Source: Nanobdellota archaeon
Lineage (GTDB): Archaea > Nanobdellota > Nanobdellia > Woesearchaeales > GCA-2686295
Direction: 5' to 3'
Length of the DNA: 51,379 nucleotides
Assembly: GCA_018817005.1 (NCBI GenBank)
Contig: JAHIUF010000029.1
Coordinates: 1 to 51,379 of the forward strand
Below the pieces are notes generated by a model, which saw nothing but the letters and a program-made list of their open reading frames with translations, was not told where the DNA came from and did not search any database. Positions 8,285 through 16,745 of this stretch are shown piece after piece. The translations under genes were made by a program, and so were the position numbers. How positions within the stretch are numbered: position 1 is the first letter of the stretch; each line of letters starts with the position of its first letter.

Positions 8285-8869
8285 ATGAAAAGAAAAATCA
8301 TACTTGCATCTACATCACCCAGAAGACAAGGGTTATTACAACAAATAGGATTAAAATTTGAAGTCATACCAAGCAATTATGAAGAAAATATGAATCTAAA
8401 GCTGCCACCAAAAAAGTTAGTTATGAAACTTGCAGAAGGAAAAGCAGAAGATGTGGTTAAAAAGGTCAAAGAAGGAGTAGTTATTGGCGTAGACACATTC
8501 GTCGTTTACAAAGAAAAAAAACTCGGAAAGCCACTTGATGAAAAAGATGCTTACAAAATGCTCAAGCTATTATCAGGAAAAACATTAGAGATATACTCGG
8601 GCGTTTGTATAATTGATGTTGAAAATAACAAAAAAATAATTGATTTTGAGGTTAGTAAGGTAAAGATAAAGAAAATGAGTGATGAAGAGATTCTAAGTTA
8701 CATCAAATCAGGTGAACCAATGGACAAAGCAGGGTCTTTTGGTATTCAAGGGCTCGGAGCAATATTTATCGAACGAATAGAAGGTTGCTATTCTAATATT
8801 GTCGGATTGCCACTCTATAACCTTTACAAAAACCTAAAAAAATTAGATATTAACATTCTAAAAAACTAG
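8285..8869 (+). CDS. maf: Maf-family nucleotide pyrophosphatase
   Basis: House-cleaning hydrolase that removes the diphosphate from non-canonical or methylated NTPs. The N-terminal ILASTSPRRQGLLQQIGLKFEV is the family signature, with VIGVDTFV, KPLDEKDAYKMLKLLSGK and SGEPMDKAGSFGIQG further on. It is full length at 194 residues. A TATA box lies 25-30 bases before the ATG, so it is probably leaderless. Confidence 0.92.
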   Translation: MKRKIILASTSPRRQGLLQQIGLKFEVIPSNYEENMNLKLPPKKLVMKLAEGKAEDVVKKVKEGVVIGVDTFVVYKEKKLGKPLDEKDAYKMLKLLSGKTLEIYSGVCIIDVENNKKIIDFEVSKVKIKKMSDEEILSYIKSGEPMDKAGSFGIQGLGAIFIERIEGCYSNIVGLPLYNLYKNLKKLDINILKN

Positions 8870-8872
8870 TTC

Positions 8873-8892
8873 GTTGTAGAAAAATAAACAAC
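8873..8892. promoter_or_regulatory. Operator palindrome C, upstream of trmB
   Basis: GTTGTAGAAAAATAAACAAC keeps both outer arms GTTGT/ACAAC of the shared operator. It lies upstream of the TATA run at 8903-8916 and 40 bases before the TrmB start, which suggests autoregulation. Confidence 0.5.
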
Positions 8893-8932
8893 AAAAGAAA
8901 GATTTAAATATTATAAAAATAAGTCTAATATA

Positions 8933-9652
8933 ATGACACCAGAACAAGTTCTTGAAAAAATGGGTTTTAGCCCAAATGAAATCAAAGTTTATCTAACACT
9001 AAATGACCACGGTCAGAAAAAAGCCGGAAAAATTGCAAAGATTGCACAGATTGATAGAAGCAGCTGTTACCACTCCCTAAAATCACTGATTGAAAAAGGA
9101 TTAGTTGGATATGTAATGATTGGAGATGTGAAATGTTTCCAAGCTACAGGTCCGAAAAGACTTCTTGAATATGTAAAAGAACAAGAAGAAGACATAAAAG
9201 CAATACTTCCAAACCTTGATGCAAGAAGAAAAGCTGCAAAAATCGAAGGACAAGTAAGACTATTCAAAGGCATAAAAGGCGTCAAATCAATATTTCTGGA
9301 TATCGCTCGAGCAGGCCAAGATAACATGGTGTTTGGTTCCGAAGGACAATTCTCTGTGAAAATGCCAGAATTTGCAATGCAATTCGACAGACTAAAAAAA
9401 GAAAACAACATCAAAACAAAAATGATTATCAGAGAAGGGAGAACAGAACTGGACGACCAAAGAACAGAATACAGATATCTTCCACAAACCGAAGAAAGCC
9501 CTGCAGTGACAAATATCTACGGCGATAAAATAGCAATCATAATATGGACAACAGAACCTGAAGGAATACTAATAGAAAACAAAGCAGCAGCACAGGCCTA
9601 CAAAAGCTACTTTAAAATAATGTGGGAAAACGCAAAACCTGCAAAGAAATAA
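8933..9652 (+). CDS. TrmB-family transcription regulator
   Basis: An N-terminal winged helix (GFSPNEIKVYLTLNDHG, then IDRSSCYHSLKSLIEKGLV) is followed by a coiled linker and a C-terminal sensor-like domain ending NKAAAQAYKSYFKIMWENA. TrmB proteins bind palindromes and respond to small ligands. Because a copy of the shared operator precedes this gene, it is the best local candidate for the protein reading GTTGTWGAANNTTCWACAAC. That is inference. The sugar-binding portion is short, so its ligand is unknown. Confidence 0.85.
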   Translation: MTPEQVLEKMGFSPNEIKVYLTLNDHGQKKAGKIAKIAQIDRSSCYHSLKSLIEKGLVGYVMIGDVKCFQATGPKRLLEYVKEQEEDIKAILPNLDARRKAAKIEGQVRLFKGIKGVKSIFLDIARAGQDNMVFGSEGQFSVKMPEFAMQFDRLKKENNIKTKMIIREGRTELDDQRTEYRYLPQTEESPAVTNIYGDKIAIIIWTTEPEGILIENKAAAQAYKSYFKIMWENAKPAKK

Positions 9653-9940
9653 TCAATCTAAAAGTTGTTCTAACTTTTTTAATTTAAGACTAGACTTATG
9701 ATAACGATGTAGTTGTTCTAAAATAATTATTGCAGACAGAAGAACTAAAATTAAAGTTAAAAAATTAGAATAAAAAACACTTGATATCATAAACTTAAAA
9801 AGCGCAACGAAAACCGCTAGGATTGCAACAACAGTTCTAACAATAGCAAGATACGTTCGTTCCTCCGCAAGAAGAGTGCGCTCTTTTGCAAGAACAGTCA
9901 CTTCATCAACACGAGTATCTAAAGTATTCCTCTTTTTCAT
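9653..9940 (-). CDS. DUF202-type small membrane protein
   Basis: The motif LAKERTLLAEERTYLAIVRT followed by two hydrophobic segments is the DUF202 signature, found in bacterial and archaeal inner-membrane proteins without a known function. ATG at 9940 is preferred; two TTG codons precede it in frame. The C-terminus is a charged helix. It is convergent with trmB, which ends at the base before it. Confidence 0.75.
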   Translation of the reverse strand: MKKRNTLDTRVDEVTVLAKERTLLAEERTYLAIVRTVVAILAVFVALFKFMISSVFYSNFLTLILVLLSAIIILEQLHRYHKSSLKLKKLEQLLD

Positions 9941-10010
9941 CAACAATAGTTTTGGAAGTTATTATATAAATATTTTTTGGATTTAAAAAATAAACATAAT
10001 CCAAAAAAAA

Positions 10011-11243
10011 TTAAACAACTTCAATTTTTGAATCGCTGTTTGATTCATAAAATACTTTTATTGGCTTGTCACCGGATAGAATTCGTCTGTAGGAATCAAC
10101 CATGAAACCGCCAATAATTTGGTTAGTCATAATAACTGAAGGGTCTGGGCGGTAAACACAAGAAGCCCGCTCTCTTTTGTACTCTTTTTTTCTGTCATTA
10201 ACAATTTTATAGAGTTCTAAAAACTCAGCAGGTGTTTTCATCTTCTGTTCAGGAACATAAGTTATTACTTGTCCTGCTTCAATATTTGTTCCTCCGCTTA
10301 TCAGAATTTTTTTCTCCTGCTTACATTTCTCACTCATAACTATTCTTGACTCGAAGTTATCAACACAATCAAAAACAACATCATATTTAGAAATATTAGT
10401 TTTAGCTCTTAAATAACCAACAATTGCACGTGGTTTTATTCCAAAAAGAGATTTTAATTCTAATGCAAGTGTTTCTGATTTATTCTTATCAACACCAGCA
10501 TATAACAATATTTGCCTGTTAAGATTTGTGATTTCAGCAATATCTGGATCCATAAAAGTTATATCTTTAAAACCAGAATAAGCAAGTCCCAAACCAACCA
10601 TATTTCCAAGTGCGCCAGCACCAACAACTAATATCTTTTGATTTAAAGGATAATCGTTAAGCACAGGTCGTTTGTAAGTAATAATGCTTTCTGAAGACTT
10701 ATTATTCATTAGTTCACGCTTGGTTTCTTCAAGCGCAATTCCGGAAGCAATTATGTCAATAACAGGATCACTCGTGTATTTATGAGGAAATGATTGTTTT
10801 GAAATGATTTGTTCAAGTTCAGCCCATTCTCTACCAGGCTTATAAGTAAATAGTTCTAATCCTTCATCATTTGTGTGAGCAATTAAAACCTTAGACTTTC
10901 CTTGCGACTTGTTTAAAATAATCTTCTCTGCCAAACTATAACTTATCATGAGAACTGTTAAGTCTGATTCACTAAAAATATTTGAAACCTCAGGATTAGT
11001 CATATAACCTTTAACATGGGACAAGTCAAGTTGTTCAGTTAAATTTCCAGCAATATTAATTAGCTTTTTATCTAATGAAGGTGCAATTATTCTTTGACTT
11101 CCAATTCCCAAAGCTGCTGATGATAAAGCGTAAAGCGATATTAATCGTTCATTATCACCAACAATTCTTATTTTTGATTGGTCTAGTTTTTTCTGGTTCC
11201 AGCCATCAATCATCAATTGGCGGTTTAATCGTTCCTCGTTCAT
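10011..11243 (-). CDS. E1-like ubiquitin-activating enzyme with two Rossmann (ThiF) domains
   Basis: ATG at 11243 has GGTGA 6 bases upstream. Residues 1-190 are a ThiF-like domain whose nucleotide loop is degenerate (IRIVGD), beginning with LNRQLMIDGW as in E1s. Residues 201-410 are the active copy: ILVVGAGALGN (204-214), MDPD, NLNRQ (240-244), and lysines at 253/255. Cys362 in RASCVYRPDPSVIMTNQ is the likely thioester cysteine, in the place used by bacterial E1-like enzymes. An inactive plus active pair mirrors eukaryotic E1 architecture. It would adenylate the Gly-Gly end of the Ubl (15597-15962). It is the last gene of the operon and overlaps JAB by 38 bases. Confidence 0.85.
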   Translation of the reverse strand: MNEERLNRQLMIDGWNQKKLDQSKIRIVGDNERLISLYALSSAALGIGSQRIIAPSLDKKLINIAGNLTEQLDLSHVKGYMTNPEVSNIFSESDLTVLMISYSLAEKIILNKSQGKSKVLIAHTNDEGLELFTYKPGREWAELEQIISKQSFPHKYTSDPVIDIIASGIALEETKRELMNNKSSESIITYKRPVLNDYPLNQKILVVGAGALGNMVGLGLAYSGFKDITFMDPDIAEITNLNRQILLYAGVDKNKSETLALELKSLFGIKPRAIVGYLRAKTNISKYDVVFDCVDNFESRIVMSEKCKQEKKILISGGTNIEAGQVITYVPEQKMKTPAEFLELYKIVNDRKKEYKRERASCVYRPDPSVIMTNQIIGGFMVDSYRRILSGDKPIKVFYESNSDSKIEVV

Positions 11244-12156
11244 AAAAATCACCTAAGTTATTTTTTTGTGGTTGTGGTGAGTAGTTTTTTAAATGTTTTT
11301 TTGAAGACGTCTTTCCAAAGCCACCAATTCCAAAAAATGAGAATGGGTGTGGTTTACCGCCATAGTGTCTATACCTATAACCAACATGTGTAGGTTGAAT
11401 TTTTTCTTTTATTTCTTTTTGAAGCGCGAATTTGTCCTTCCAAGTAAACACTTGGTCAGTTTTTATTATTTCAATCTCCGGATTTACAATCTTAGTTATT
11501 TTTTCATCTTGAAACAGAGGTTTTTGCAAATAATATATCTCTTGTTCATGCCATCCTTCATCACCAATAACTATTGCATATGAAAATCCCCCGTAAATTG
11601 TTTGAAGAAATTTAAGAGAATCAATTTTGTTGTCTGTGATTGCTGTAACACTACCTTTAATTAAATCATCATCTGTATACTCATTTGCCACAAGTAAAGA
11701 CAAATCTTTAATTAGAATCTCTTTTTTCATTATTGGTTTTTTCAAAAGCGAATAAACATAACGTAACACTGTTATTTGGTTGTTATCATCTGTTCCTGAA
11801 AAATGCCTGAAATTAAGGTTTCCATGTGAGTGTAACCAACCATTTATAACCAAATCATCTGAAAGTAATTCTCGAAACTTATCTATGTTCTCGGGTGTTA
11901 TTTTGCAATAAGACAGCAGGTTTTGGTCGTTTTTACCAAGTCCAACATCAATTATTAATTCAGGGTTATCTTTGTTGGCTATTGTAAAACTATACCATTC
12001 ATAACTTGAATAGTACTTTTGTCTTACTAATTTAGATATTTCATAAGCCTTGTCTTTAGCATATTCTGTTATTTGTATTTTTCGTGGCAAAGATTCCAAA
12101 ATAATCTCTGTAATGTCTGATTTTTTTAGTTCTGATAAACTATTTATTCTATTCAT
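11206..12156 (-). CDS. JAB/JAMM-family (Mov34/MPN) isopeptidase
   Basis: ATG at 12156 follows GGAGG at 7 bases. The metal site is Glu53 (YEWYSF), then GWLHSHGNLNFRHFSGTDD: His109, His111, Ser120 and Asp123, a JAMM motif with one more residue than usual between HxH and SxxD. JAB enzymes trim Ubl precursors after Gly-Gly and remove Ubl from targets. About 180 residues beyond the JAB core end in a Gly/His/Pro-rich tail of unknown role. It overlaps both neighbours, fitting a single translation unit with the E1 and ClpX-like genes. Confidence 0.85.
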   Translation of the reverse strand: MNRINSLSELKKSDITEIILESLPRKIQITEYAKDKAYEISKLVRQKYYSSYEWYSFTIANKDNPELIIDVGLGKNDQNLLSYCKITPENIDKFRELLSDDLVINGWLHSHGNLNFRHFSGTDDNNQITVLRYVYSLLKKPIMKKEILIKDLSLLVANEYTDDDLIKGSVTAITDNKIDSLKFLQTIYGGFSYAIVIGDEGWHEQEIYYLQKPLFQDEKITKIVNPEIEIIKTDQVFTWKDKFALQKEIKEKIQPTHVGYRYRHYGGKPHPFSFFGIGGFGKTSSKKHLKNYSPQPQKNNLGDFYERGTIKPPIDD

Positions 12157-13249
12157 TCTGTAACCTCCTTGTAACATAATCTTTTCCTATCTTTAATTCT
12201 CCCTGATAACTTCCAGGCAGAGTGTACATTTCTTCAAGTAACACTTTATTCAATATTCCTGTTAAACCTCTTGCACCAGTGCCTTCTACTTCTGCAAATC
12301 TTGCAATCTCTGATAACGCGTCATCTTCTATCTGAAGATCAATATCCCATGCCTTAAAGTCTGATTGGTATGAATGTAAAGGGCTTTTTTTACAGGTTTT
12401 CATTATGTCAAAAAGATTTCGAGAAGTTAATTGGTCATAAACAACTTTAACCGGAAATCGTCCCATTAACTGCCTTTCCATACCATAGTCAACCAAGTCT
12501 TCTGTTGATAAGTAACTTTTCCAGTTTCTTTTCTGCTCGACTTTTTGTCTTCGCAACCTGTTTTCAACAACTCTTTCCACTCCTTCAAAAGCTCCACTTG
12601 CAATAAACAAGACGTTCTTTGTTGAAAGCATTAGTCCTGCATCACCCACTCTATTCTCTTGTCCTTCAACAATTTTTAATAATCCATTTTGAACTCCTTT
12701 TCCACTCACATCCCTGCCAACAACTGCGCTTCCAGAAATTTTATCAATCTCATCCAAGTATACTATTCCTGTTTGTGCTAAGAATGGGTTTTCATCTGCA
12801 CTCACATATAAATCTATTAATATGTCTGTTACGTTTTGTCCAACATATCCTGTTTCGCTGAATTTGGTCATGTCTTGTTTTACAAAAGGAACTCCTATGA
12901 TGTCTGAAGCAATTTCTGAAGTGTAGGTTTTTCCAACACCTGAAGGCCCTATTAACATGATGTTTGCTTTTGGTGTTTCAATATTCTTCAAGGCCTTTGC
13001 TATATCTCCACCGTTTGTTTCTATTTCTTTTTTCATAGCGGTTCCAAGTCTTTTATAGTGAAAAGCAATTGCTGTTGCTAAAACTTTCTTTCCTTCATCT
13101 TGTCCTATGATGTATTGATCCAAATATTCTTTTATCTCAATAGGTCTCTTGTTAAATTCCATGATTTTTGAAACACTCTCACCCATCAAGTCTTCTTTGT
13201 GTTTGGAAAGTTTTTCTTCTATTCTACTTCGTGGCATTGTATCGTTCAT
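12149..13249 (-). CDS. ClpX-like AAA+ unfoldase lacking zinc domain and IGF loop
   Basis: The ATPase core is clearly ClpX: Walker A GPSGVGKT (101-108), pore loop GYVG (134-137), Walker B VYLDEIDK (163-170), GRDVSGKGVQNGLLKIVEG, arginine finger GRFPV (263-267) and sensor 2 GARGL (325-329). The N-terminal zinc-binding domain is absent; residues 1-40 hold no cysteine. Where ClpX has the IGF loop that docks ClpP, this protein has a basic stretch (RLRRQKVEQKRNWKSYL, 231-247). So it probably acts without ClpP or with another partner. ClpX is rare in archaea, and here it sits inside a Ubl operon, overlapping both neighbours. Confidence 0.88.
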   Translation of the reverse strand: MNDTMPRSRIEEKLSKHKEDLMGESVSKIMEFNKRPIEIKEYLDQYIIGQDEGKKVLATAIAFHYKRLGTAMKKEIETNGGDIAKALKNIETPKANIMLIGPSGVGKTYTSEIASDIIGVPFVKQDMTKFSETGYVGQNVTDILIDLYVSADENPFLAQTGIVYLDEIDKISGSAVVGRDVSGKGVQNGLLKIVEGQENRVGDAGLMLSTKNVLFIASGAFEGVERVVENRLRRQKVEQKRNWKSYLSTEDLVDYGMERQLMGRFPVKVVYDQLTSRNLFDIMKTCKKSPLHSYQSDFKAWDIDLQIEDDALSEIARFAEVEGTGARGLTGILNKVLLEEMYTLPGSYQGELKIGKDYVTRRLQNE

Positions 13250-14436
13250 TTTTTACCCCCATATTTTATAATCAGTTGTTCTGCATTTGAAAGAAAATTA
13301 TTAAGACTCTTAATTTCATTTTGAAAATTTTGTAACTGCTTTTCATATGGTCTATATTTTTGCGACAAGTCTTTTTGAACAATTGAAAAATCATTCTTAT
13401 AAAATGAATCAACTACTTTTTTTGGAATGTGTTTAAGATATTCTTGAATATTATTGCTTTCAACAAGTTTAATTTCTCTTGGAGTCACAGTCCATCTTTC
13501 TCCATTCATCTGCAGCGAAAACCCTTTTGAGTCACAAGAGATTACTGTTCCAATACTTCCGGCCGGCATCTTATGTGAGCAACTGCCCCTATCATAACTA
13601 TGACCGCTTATTGATCCTCCGGGATAAATCTTAACTTTTTGGTCAATATAATCTTCTTTTTTTGAGATTATTGGTTGTTTTTTGATTTTATCATGAATCA
13701 ATTTGTCAATGGATGATAAACTGATTTTTGCTCTATGAAAATATTTTTCAACTTTTGCTTCTTTTCTTGAAGTAAATAATTCGCAGAGCTGTTCTTCTGT
13801 GCATTGTTTTATAACATCACTTATTGATTTACAATCACCATCAATCGAAACTTCTTTTTGTTTCAAAAGTACTCTTAGATATTCTACTTTAATTTTTTCT
13901 TTGAGATTTGCAAAGTATTTTCGACTGCTTTTTGAATATTCAAAACCAACAGTTTGTGCAAGGTTTCGCAGACCCTCTTCTTTTTTCTGCTTTATTATTT
14001 TATTTTCTTCTTTAACATTTTTTTTTAACTCTATTAACTTTTCTTTTGCAAGATAATACTCAACTATTGTTTGATGATTCACATTTGCTAATAATTTTTG
14101 AGGAGAGTTCATCGGTTGCAAAAACCTTGAATATAAGAATTCATTTAGTTCAGTTACAGTTTCAAGAATTTGTTCGCCAACTTCTTCTGTAAATTGTTTT
14201 GCTTTTTCAAAAAGTGAGCTTTCATAAAGACAAAAGGCGTTGGTTGAATTCAAGGATATGACTGCATTTTCTTTTTCGCGTATTCTTGGATTTTTTAATT
14301 TGTTGAAATCATAGTCTTTGTCAAAATCACTATTCTTTGACATAAAATCCATTATTATATTGATTAATGGTTTTTTCAAAGATTTTTTTTCTCTTTCTTT
14401 TGTCCGTTCTTCTTTTAGTTGTTTTAGATTAATCAT
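13246..14436 (-). CDS. Coiled-coil protein with SH3-like segment, Ubl operon
   Basis: 396 residues, basic and mostly helical: an N-terminal coiled region, a K/E-rich coil around 130-155, and a compact beta segment at about 265-326 (VKIYPGGSISGHSY, then GSIGTVISCDSKGFSLQM and GERWTVTPREIKLVE) that resembles an SH3/KOW-like barrel. The C-terminus ends YGGKK. No RING or HECT pattern is seen. Its position between E2 and ClpX-like genes, with 4-nt overlaps on both sides, suggests an adaptor linking conjugation to the unfoldase, or a dedicated target. Family not recognised. Confidence 0.65.
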   Translation of the reverse strand: MINLKQLKEERTKEREKKSLKKPLINIIMDFMSKNSDFDKDYDFNKLKNPRIREKENAVISLNSTNAFCLYESSLFEKAKQFTEEVGEQILETVTELNEFLYSRFLQPMNSPQKLLANVNHQTIVEYYLAKEKLIELKKNVKEENKIIKQKKEEGLRNLAQTVGFEYSKSSRKYFANLKEKIKVEYLRVLLKQKEVSIDGDCKSISDVIKQCTEEQLCELFTSRKEAKVEKYFHRAKISLSSIDKLIHDKIKKQPIISKKEDYIDQKVKIYPGGSISGHSYDRGSCSHKMPAGSIGTVISCDSKGFSLQMNGERWTVTPREIKLVESNNIQEYLKHIPKKVVDSFYKNDFSIVQKDLSQKYRPYEKQLQNFQNEIKSLNNFLSNAEQLIIKYGGKK

Positions 14437-15584
14437 CGTCTCATGAAACTATTTGTTATATTTATTTTTCCAGATTTTATTTTAGGATTGTTTGGTGAAA
14501 CATGATAATTTTCAAAATCAATATACCTGCCATTACCATGATGAATTTTCCCATCTAGAGAATTATAACCACCAAAATGTTCTTTGTTAAAATATCCGTA
14601 TAGTAAAGTATTCACACCAATGGATAATGCAGTAACTAGATTTTTTGAAGAATAATTTGTTGGAGAACATGTATTTCCAGTACAAATTTTTTGATCTGAA
14701 CAATGTGCACTTAAAAAAGGGTGTTTATAATTATTTAAAACTCTTGGATCGTTAATGGTTTTATTTGATATTCTTACAGCAACAGAAGCATTTGGAAATG
14801 CATATATCCTTCCGTCAAAGTCCTTCAAAGCATATTCACCTGTATTAACAAATACAATCCATTCACTTCCATAAGGTTTAATTCCAAAACCATCTAATTC
14901 TATGCCATTTTGTTGTATATAATCTAGTGCTGTCAAGTATAATTGGTTTTTTTCAGCAAGAATTTTACGTTCTTTTAACTCAGCTTTCAAAGTTGATAAC
15001 TCTTTTCTCAAAATATAATTTTTTATTTCATTATTCATATAATCTTGAAATTCTGCTGACCTTATCTTACCTTCAGGCAGCACATCATTTTTTTCTTTTG
15101 TATATTCTAATTCTTGAATTGAATTTTCAAGCAGCCCAACTTTGAAAATATCATTGTCTTTCTTCCCGTAAGCATTACTTAGTTTACATTTAGATGTGAT
15201 TAAATCAACTAATTCAATTTTTGTTAGTTTTCGTCGTTTCAGTCCAACTCGGGTTTGAACAAACTGTGGTAGAACATCTGTTATCAATTCGTCTAGTCTG
15301 TGGTTAACGGCTTTATTTTTCCAATCACCAATCTCGAATTGCCCAAAATATTTATCATGAATTTGTTTATATTCTTTAGGACATATATGTTCATAATTTT
15401 TGACATAAGAGTCTAAGTTTAGAGTTTTGATGAATTGTTCACTTTCAGACTCTATAAGTAAAGATGATTTTTTTTCAGTTTGCAAGGGTCTGTTTTTCAA
15501 ATCATCATGCACATCAGAGTCATATAATAGTGGAAGATATAAATATCCTTTATTCATTATAACTACATCAGTGTTTAGTTTCAT
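14433..15584 (-). CDS. E2-like ubiquitin-conjugating protein with long N-terminal extension
   Basis: The C-terminal third (about 215-345) follows the prokaryotic E2 pattern: helix, DGFGIKP, strand WIVFVNTG, a YAFPNASVAVRI strand-turn equivalent to the E2 YPF region, then YKHPFLSAHCSDQKICTGN. Cys301 in KICTG, twelve residues after His288-Pro289, matches the E2 catalytic cysteine; Cys295 and Cys306 are less well placed. Residues 1-210 are a helical extension of unknown function. The gene starts 12 bases after the Ubl stop and overlaps the next gene by 4 bases. E2 assignment rests on motif order and operon context. Confidence 0.72.
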   Translation of the reverse strand: MKLNTDVVIMNKGYLYLPLLYDSDVHDDLKNRPLQTEKKSSLLIESESEQFIKTLNLDSYVKNYEHICPKEYKQIHDKYFGQFEIGDWKNKAVNHRLDELITDVLPQFVQTRVGLKRRKLTKIELVDLITSKCKLSNAYGKKDNDIFKVGLLENSIQELEYTKEKNDVLPEGKIRSAEFQDYMNNEIKNYILRKELSTLKAELKERKILAEKNQLYLTALDYIQQNGIELDGFGIKPYGSEWIVFVNTGEYALKDFDGRIYAFPNASVAVRISNKTINDPRVLNNYKHPFLSAHCSDQKICTGNTCSPTNYSSKNLVTALSIGVNTLLYGYFNKEHFGGYNSLDGKIHHGNGRYIDFENYHVSPNNPKIKSGKINITNSFMRR

Positions 15585-15596
15585 CTTATATTCCTA

Positions 15597-15962
15597 CTAT
15601 CTAAGATATCCTCCTTCTTGAGGTTCAATTGCTTTTAGGCGCACATAAAGATATTCTTCTCCTTGAGTTGTTTTCTCAATTACTCCATAATCTATTGCTT
15701 TGCTGTGAATCTCTTCTCCGTTGTATAGAAGTTTTCCTCCTTGTAATTGTTTTCTTACTTCAGTTGCAATTTGTGCGTCTTCAACTGCGTGTTCTTTGTT
15801 CAAAGTTTTGTTCACTAAAGTTCTTAGTTCTGTTTGTTCATACGTTCCCGGATCATATATATCTACAAGTCCTTCTGCTGCTTGTCCTGGAATTATCTCA
15901 AGCACTAGAGGCAATCTTTGTTCCAGTGTTTGATTTGCTGTTTGTTTGGCTGTTTGTTCCAT
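15597..15962 (-). CDS. Ubiquitin-like modifier precursor (Gly-Gly-Tyr-Leu-Arg end)
   Basis: 121 residues behind a strong GGAGG. After a Gln/Thr-rich tail comes a beta-grasp-like pattern: LPLVLEIIPG, a second strand, helix AVEDAQIATEVRKQLQ, then GKLLYNGEEI and YLYVRLKAI, closely echoing ubiquitin's RLIFAGKQL and LHLVLRLRGG. It ends EPQEGGYLR; Gly117-Gly118 with a three-residue tail is what a JAB peptidase would mature. First gene of the operon with E1, E2, JAB and ClpX-like genes. The double TAG stop codons are at 15597-15599 and just after. Confidence 0.82.
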   Translation of the reverse strand: MEQTAKQTANQTLEQRLPLVLEIIPGQAAEGLVDIYDPGTYEQTELRTLVNKTLNKEHAVEDAQIATEVRKQLQGGKLLYNGEEIHSKAIDYGVIEKTTQGEEYLYVRLKAIEPQEGGYLR

Positions 15963-16255
15963 TTTTTCCCCTCCGACATTAATTCAAATATTATTTTTGT
16001 ATAGTTCAATCTATTTCATGCTTTTAATCCTATAATTCCGCCCAAATAAGTTATTACTCCGGCCTTATTATTCTGCCCTGTTAAATAATGGTAAACATAA
16101 TATATATACCTAACACATTTATAAACATTAAAACACGTTTTGTATATACTATTTCTTGCATAACTCATTTCATGGTTGGATTACAACACAATAAATAAAG
16201 GTGTGTTGTAGATGATTCAACAACAATAATGAATTAAGTTAAAAAATAAAAAAAA
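15963..16255. promoter_or_regulatory. Promoter region of the Ubl operon
   Basis: About 290 bases without a credible ORF. On the minus strand it holds TATA-like runs near 16100-16123 and 16138-16149 and the operator palindrome at 16205. A second inverted pair, TACAACAC (16182-16189) and GTGTTGTA (16203-16210), overlaps the operator. The space from the likely start sites to the Ubl ATG is over 100 bases, a long leader for an archaeon. Confidence 0.5.
16205..16224. promoter_or_regulatory. Operator palindrome D, upstream of the Ubl operon
   Basis: GTTGTAGATGATTCAACAAC matches the 20-bp shared operator at all arm positions except one (T for A in GAA). It lies upstream of the Ubl operon TATA candidates and after the 3' end of the receiver operon. 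Confidence 0.6.
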
Positions 16256-16699
16256 TTATGAGATATAACTTTTCAAGAGACGAGCCATTGTTTCTCTTCC
16301 ACCACACTCACAACTAATGATTTTCGAGTCAGCATTGCCAATATTTCTAATCAATCTCTTTTTATAACCTTCATTGCAATCGCACATAACATAAGAGACT
16401 TTTTCGACCGGCAAATCTTTACTCATGCAAATTACTTTTTCACCACCTTTTGAACCAACATATATGTACACTTCATCCATGCTCATAATATCTAGTGCAG
16501 ACATAACACGCTTGCTCATCGATGTTCTTGTTTTCTCTTTCTCCTCATCAGTTCCACTAGCAACCCATTTAGACAAGTGTCCGTTCTGAGACAAAAAAAC
16601 CTGTTTGCCATTGGCTTCTATAACTCCATTCTCAAACTGACCATCACCTATACGGTTATAGGTAATGAAAGCTATTTTCCTCAATTTTTTTTCACTCAT
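16256..16699 (-). CDS. Unknown cysteine-containing protein, receiver operon
   Basis: 147 residues, last gene of the receiver operon. It begins MSEKKL, as does the 488-residue protein upstream, and has a GGTGAT ribosome site. Cysteine pairs MCDCN (near 104-108) and SCECGG (near 130) could form a zinc site. The middle predicts alternating strands and helices. Family not recognised. Confidence 0.6.
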   Translation of the reverse strand: MSEKKLRKIAFITYNRIGDGQFENGVIEANGKQVFLSQNGHLSKWVASGTDEEKEKTRTSMSKRVMSALDIMSMDEVYIYVGSKGGEKVICMSKDLPVEKVSYVMCDCNEGYKKRLIRNIGNADSKIISCECGGRETMARLLKSYIS

Positions 16700-16745
16700 T
16701 TTTTATCACCTTTTCTAACTTATTTAACTAATTAGCTTTTATATC

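Noticed and set aside
12149-13249. Classical ClpXP component
   Set aside because: No IGF loop, no zinc domain and no clpP gene nearby.
10011-15962. CBASS-type defence operon
   Set aside because: E1/E2 and JAB proteins also occur in type II CBASS, but no CD-NTase cyclase or effector is present, while a Ubl with Gly-Gly is.
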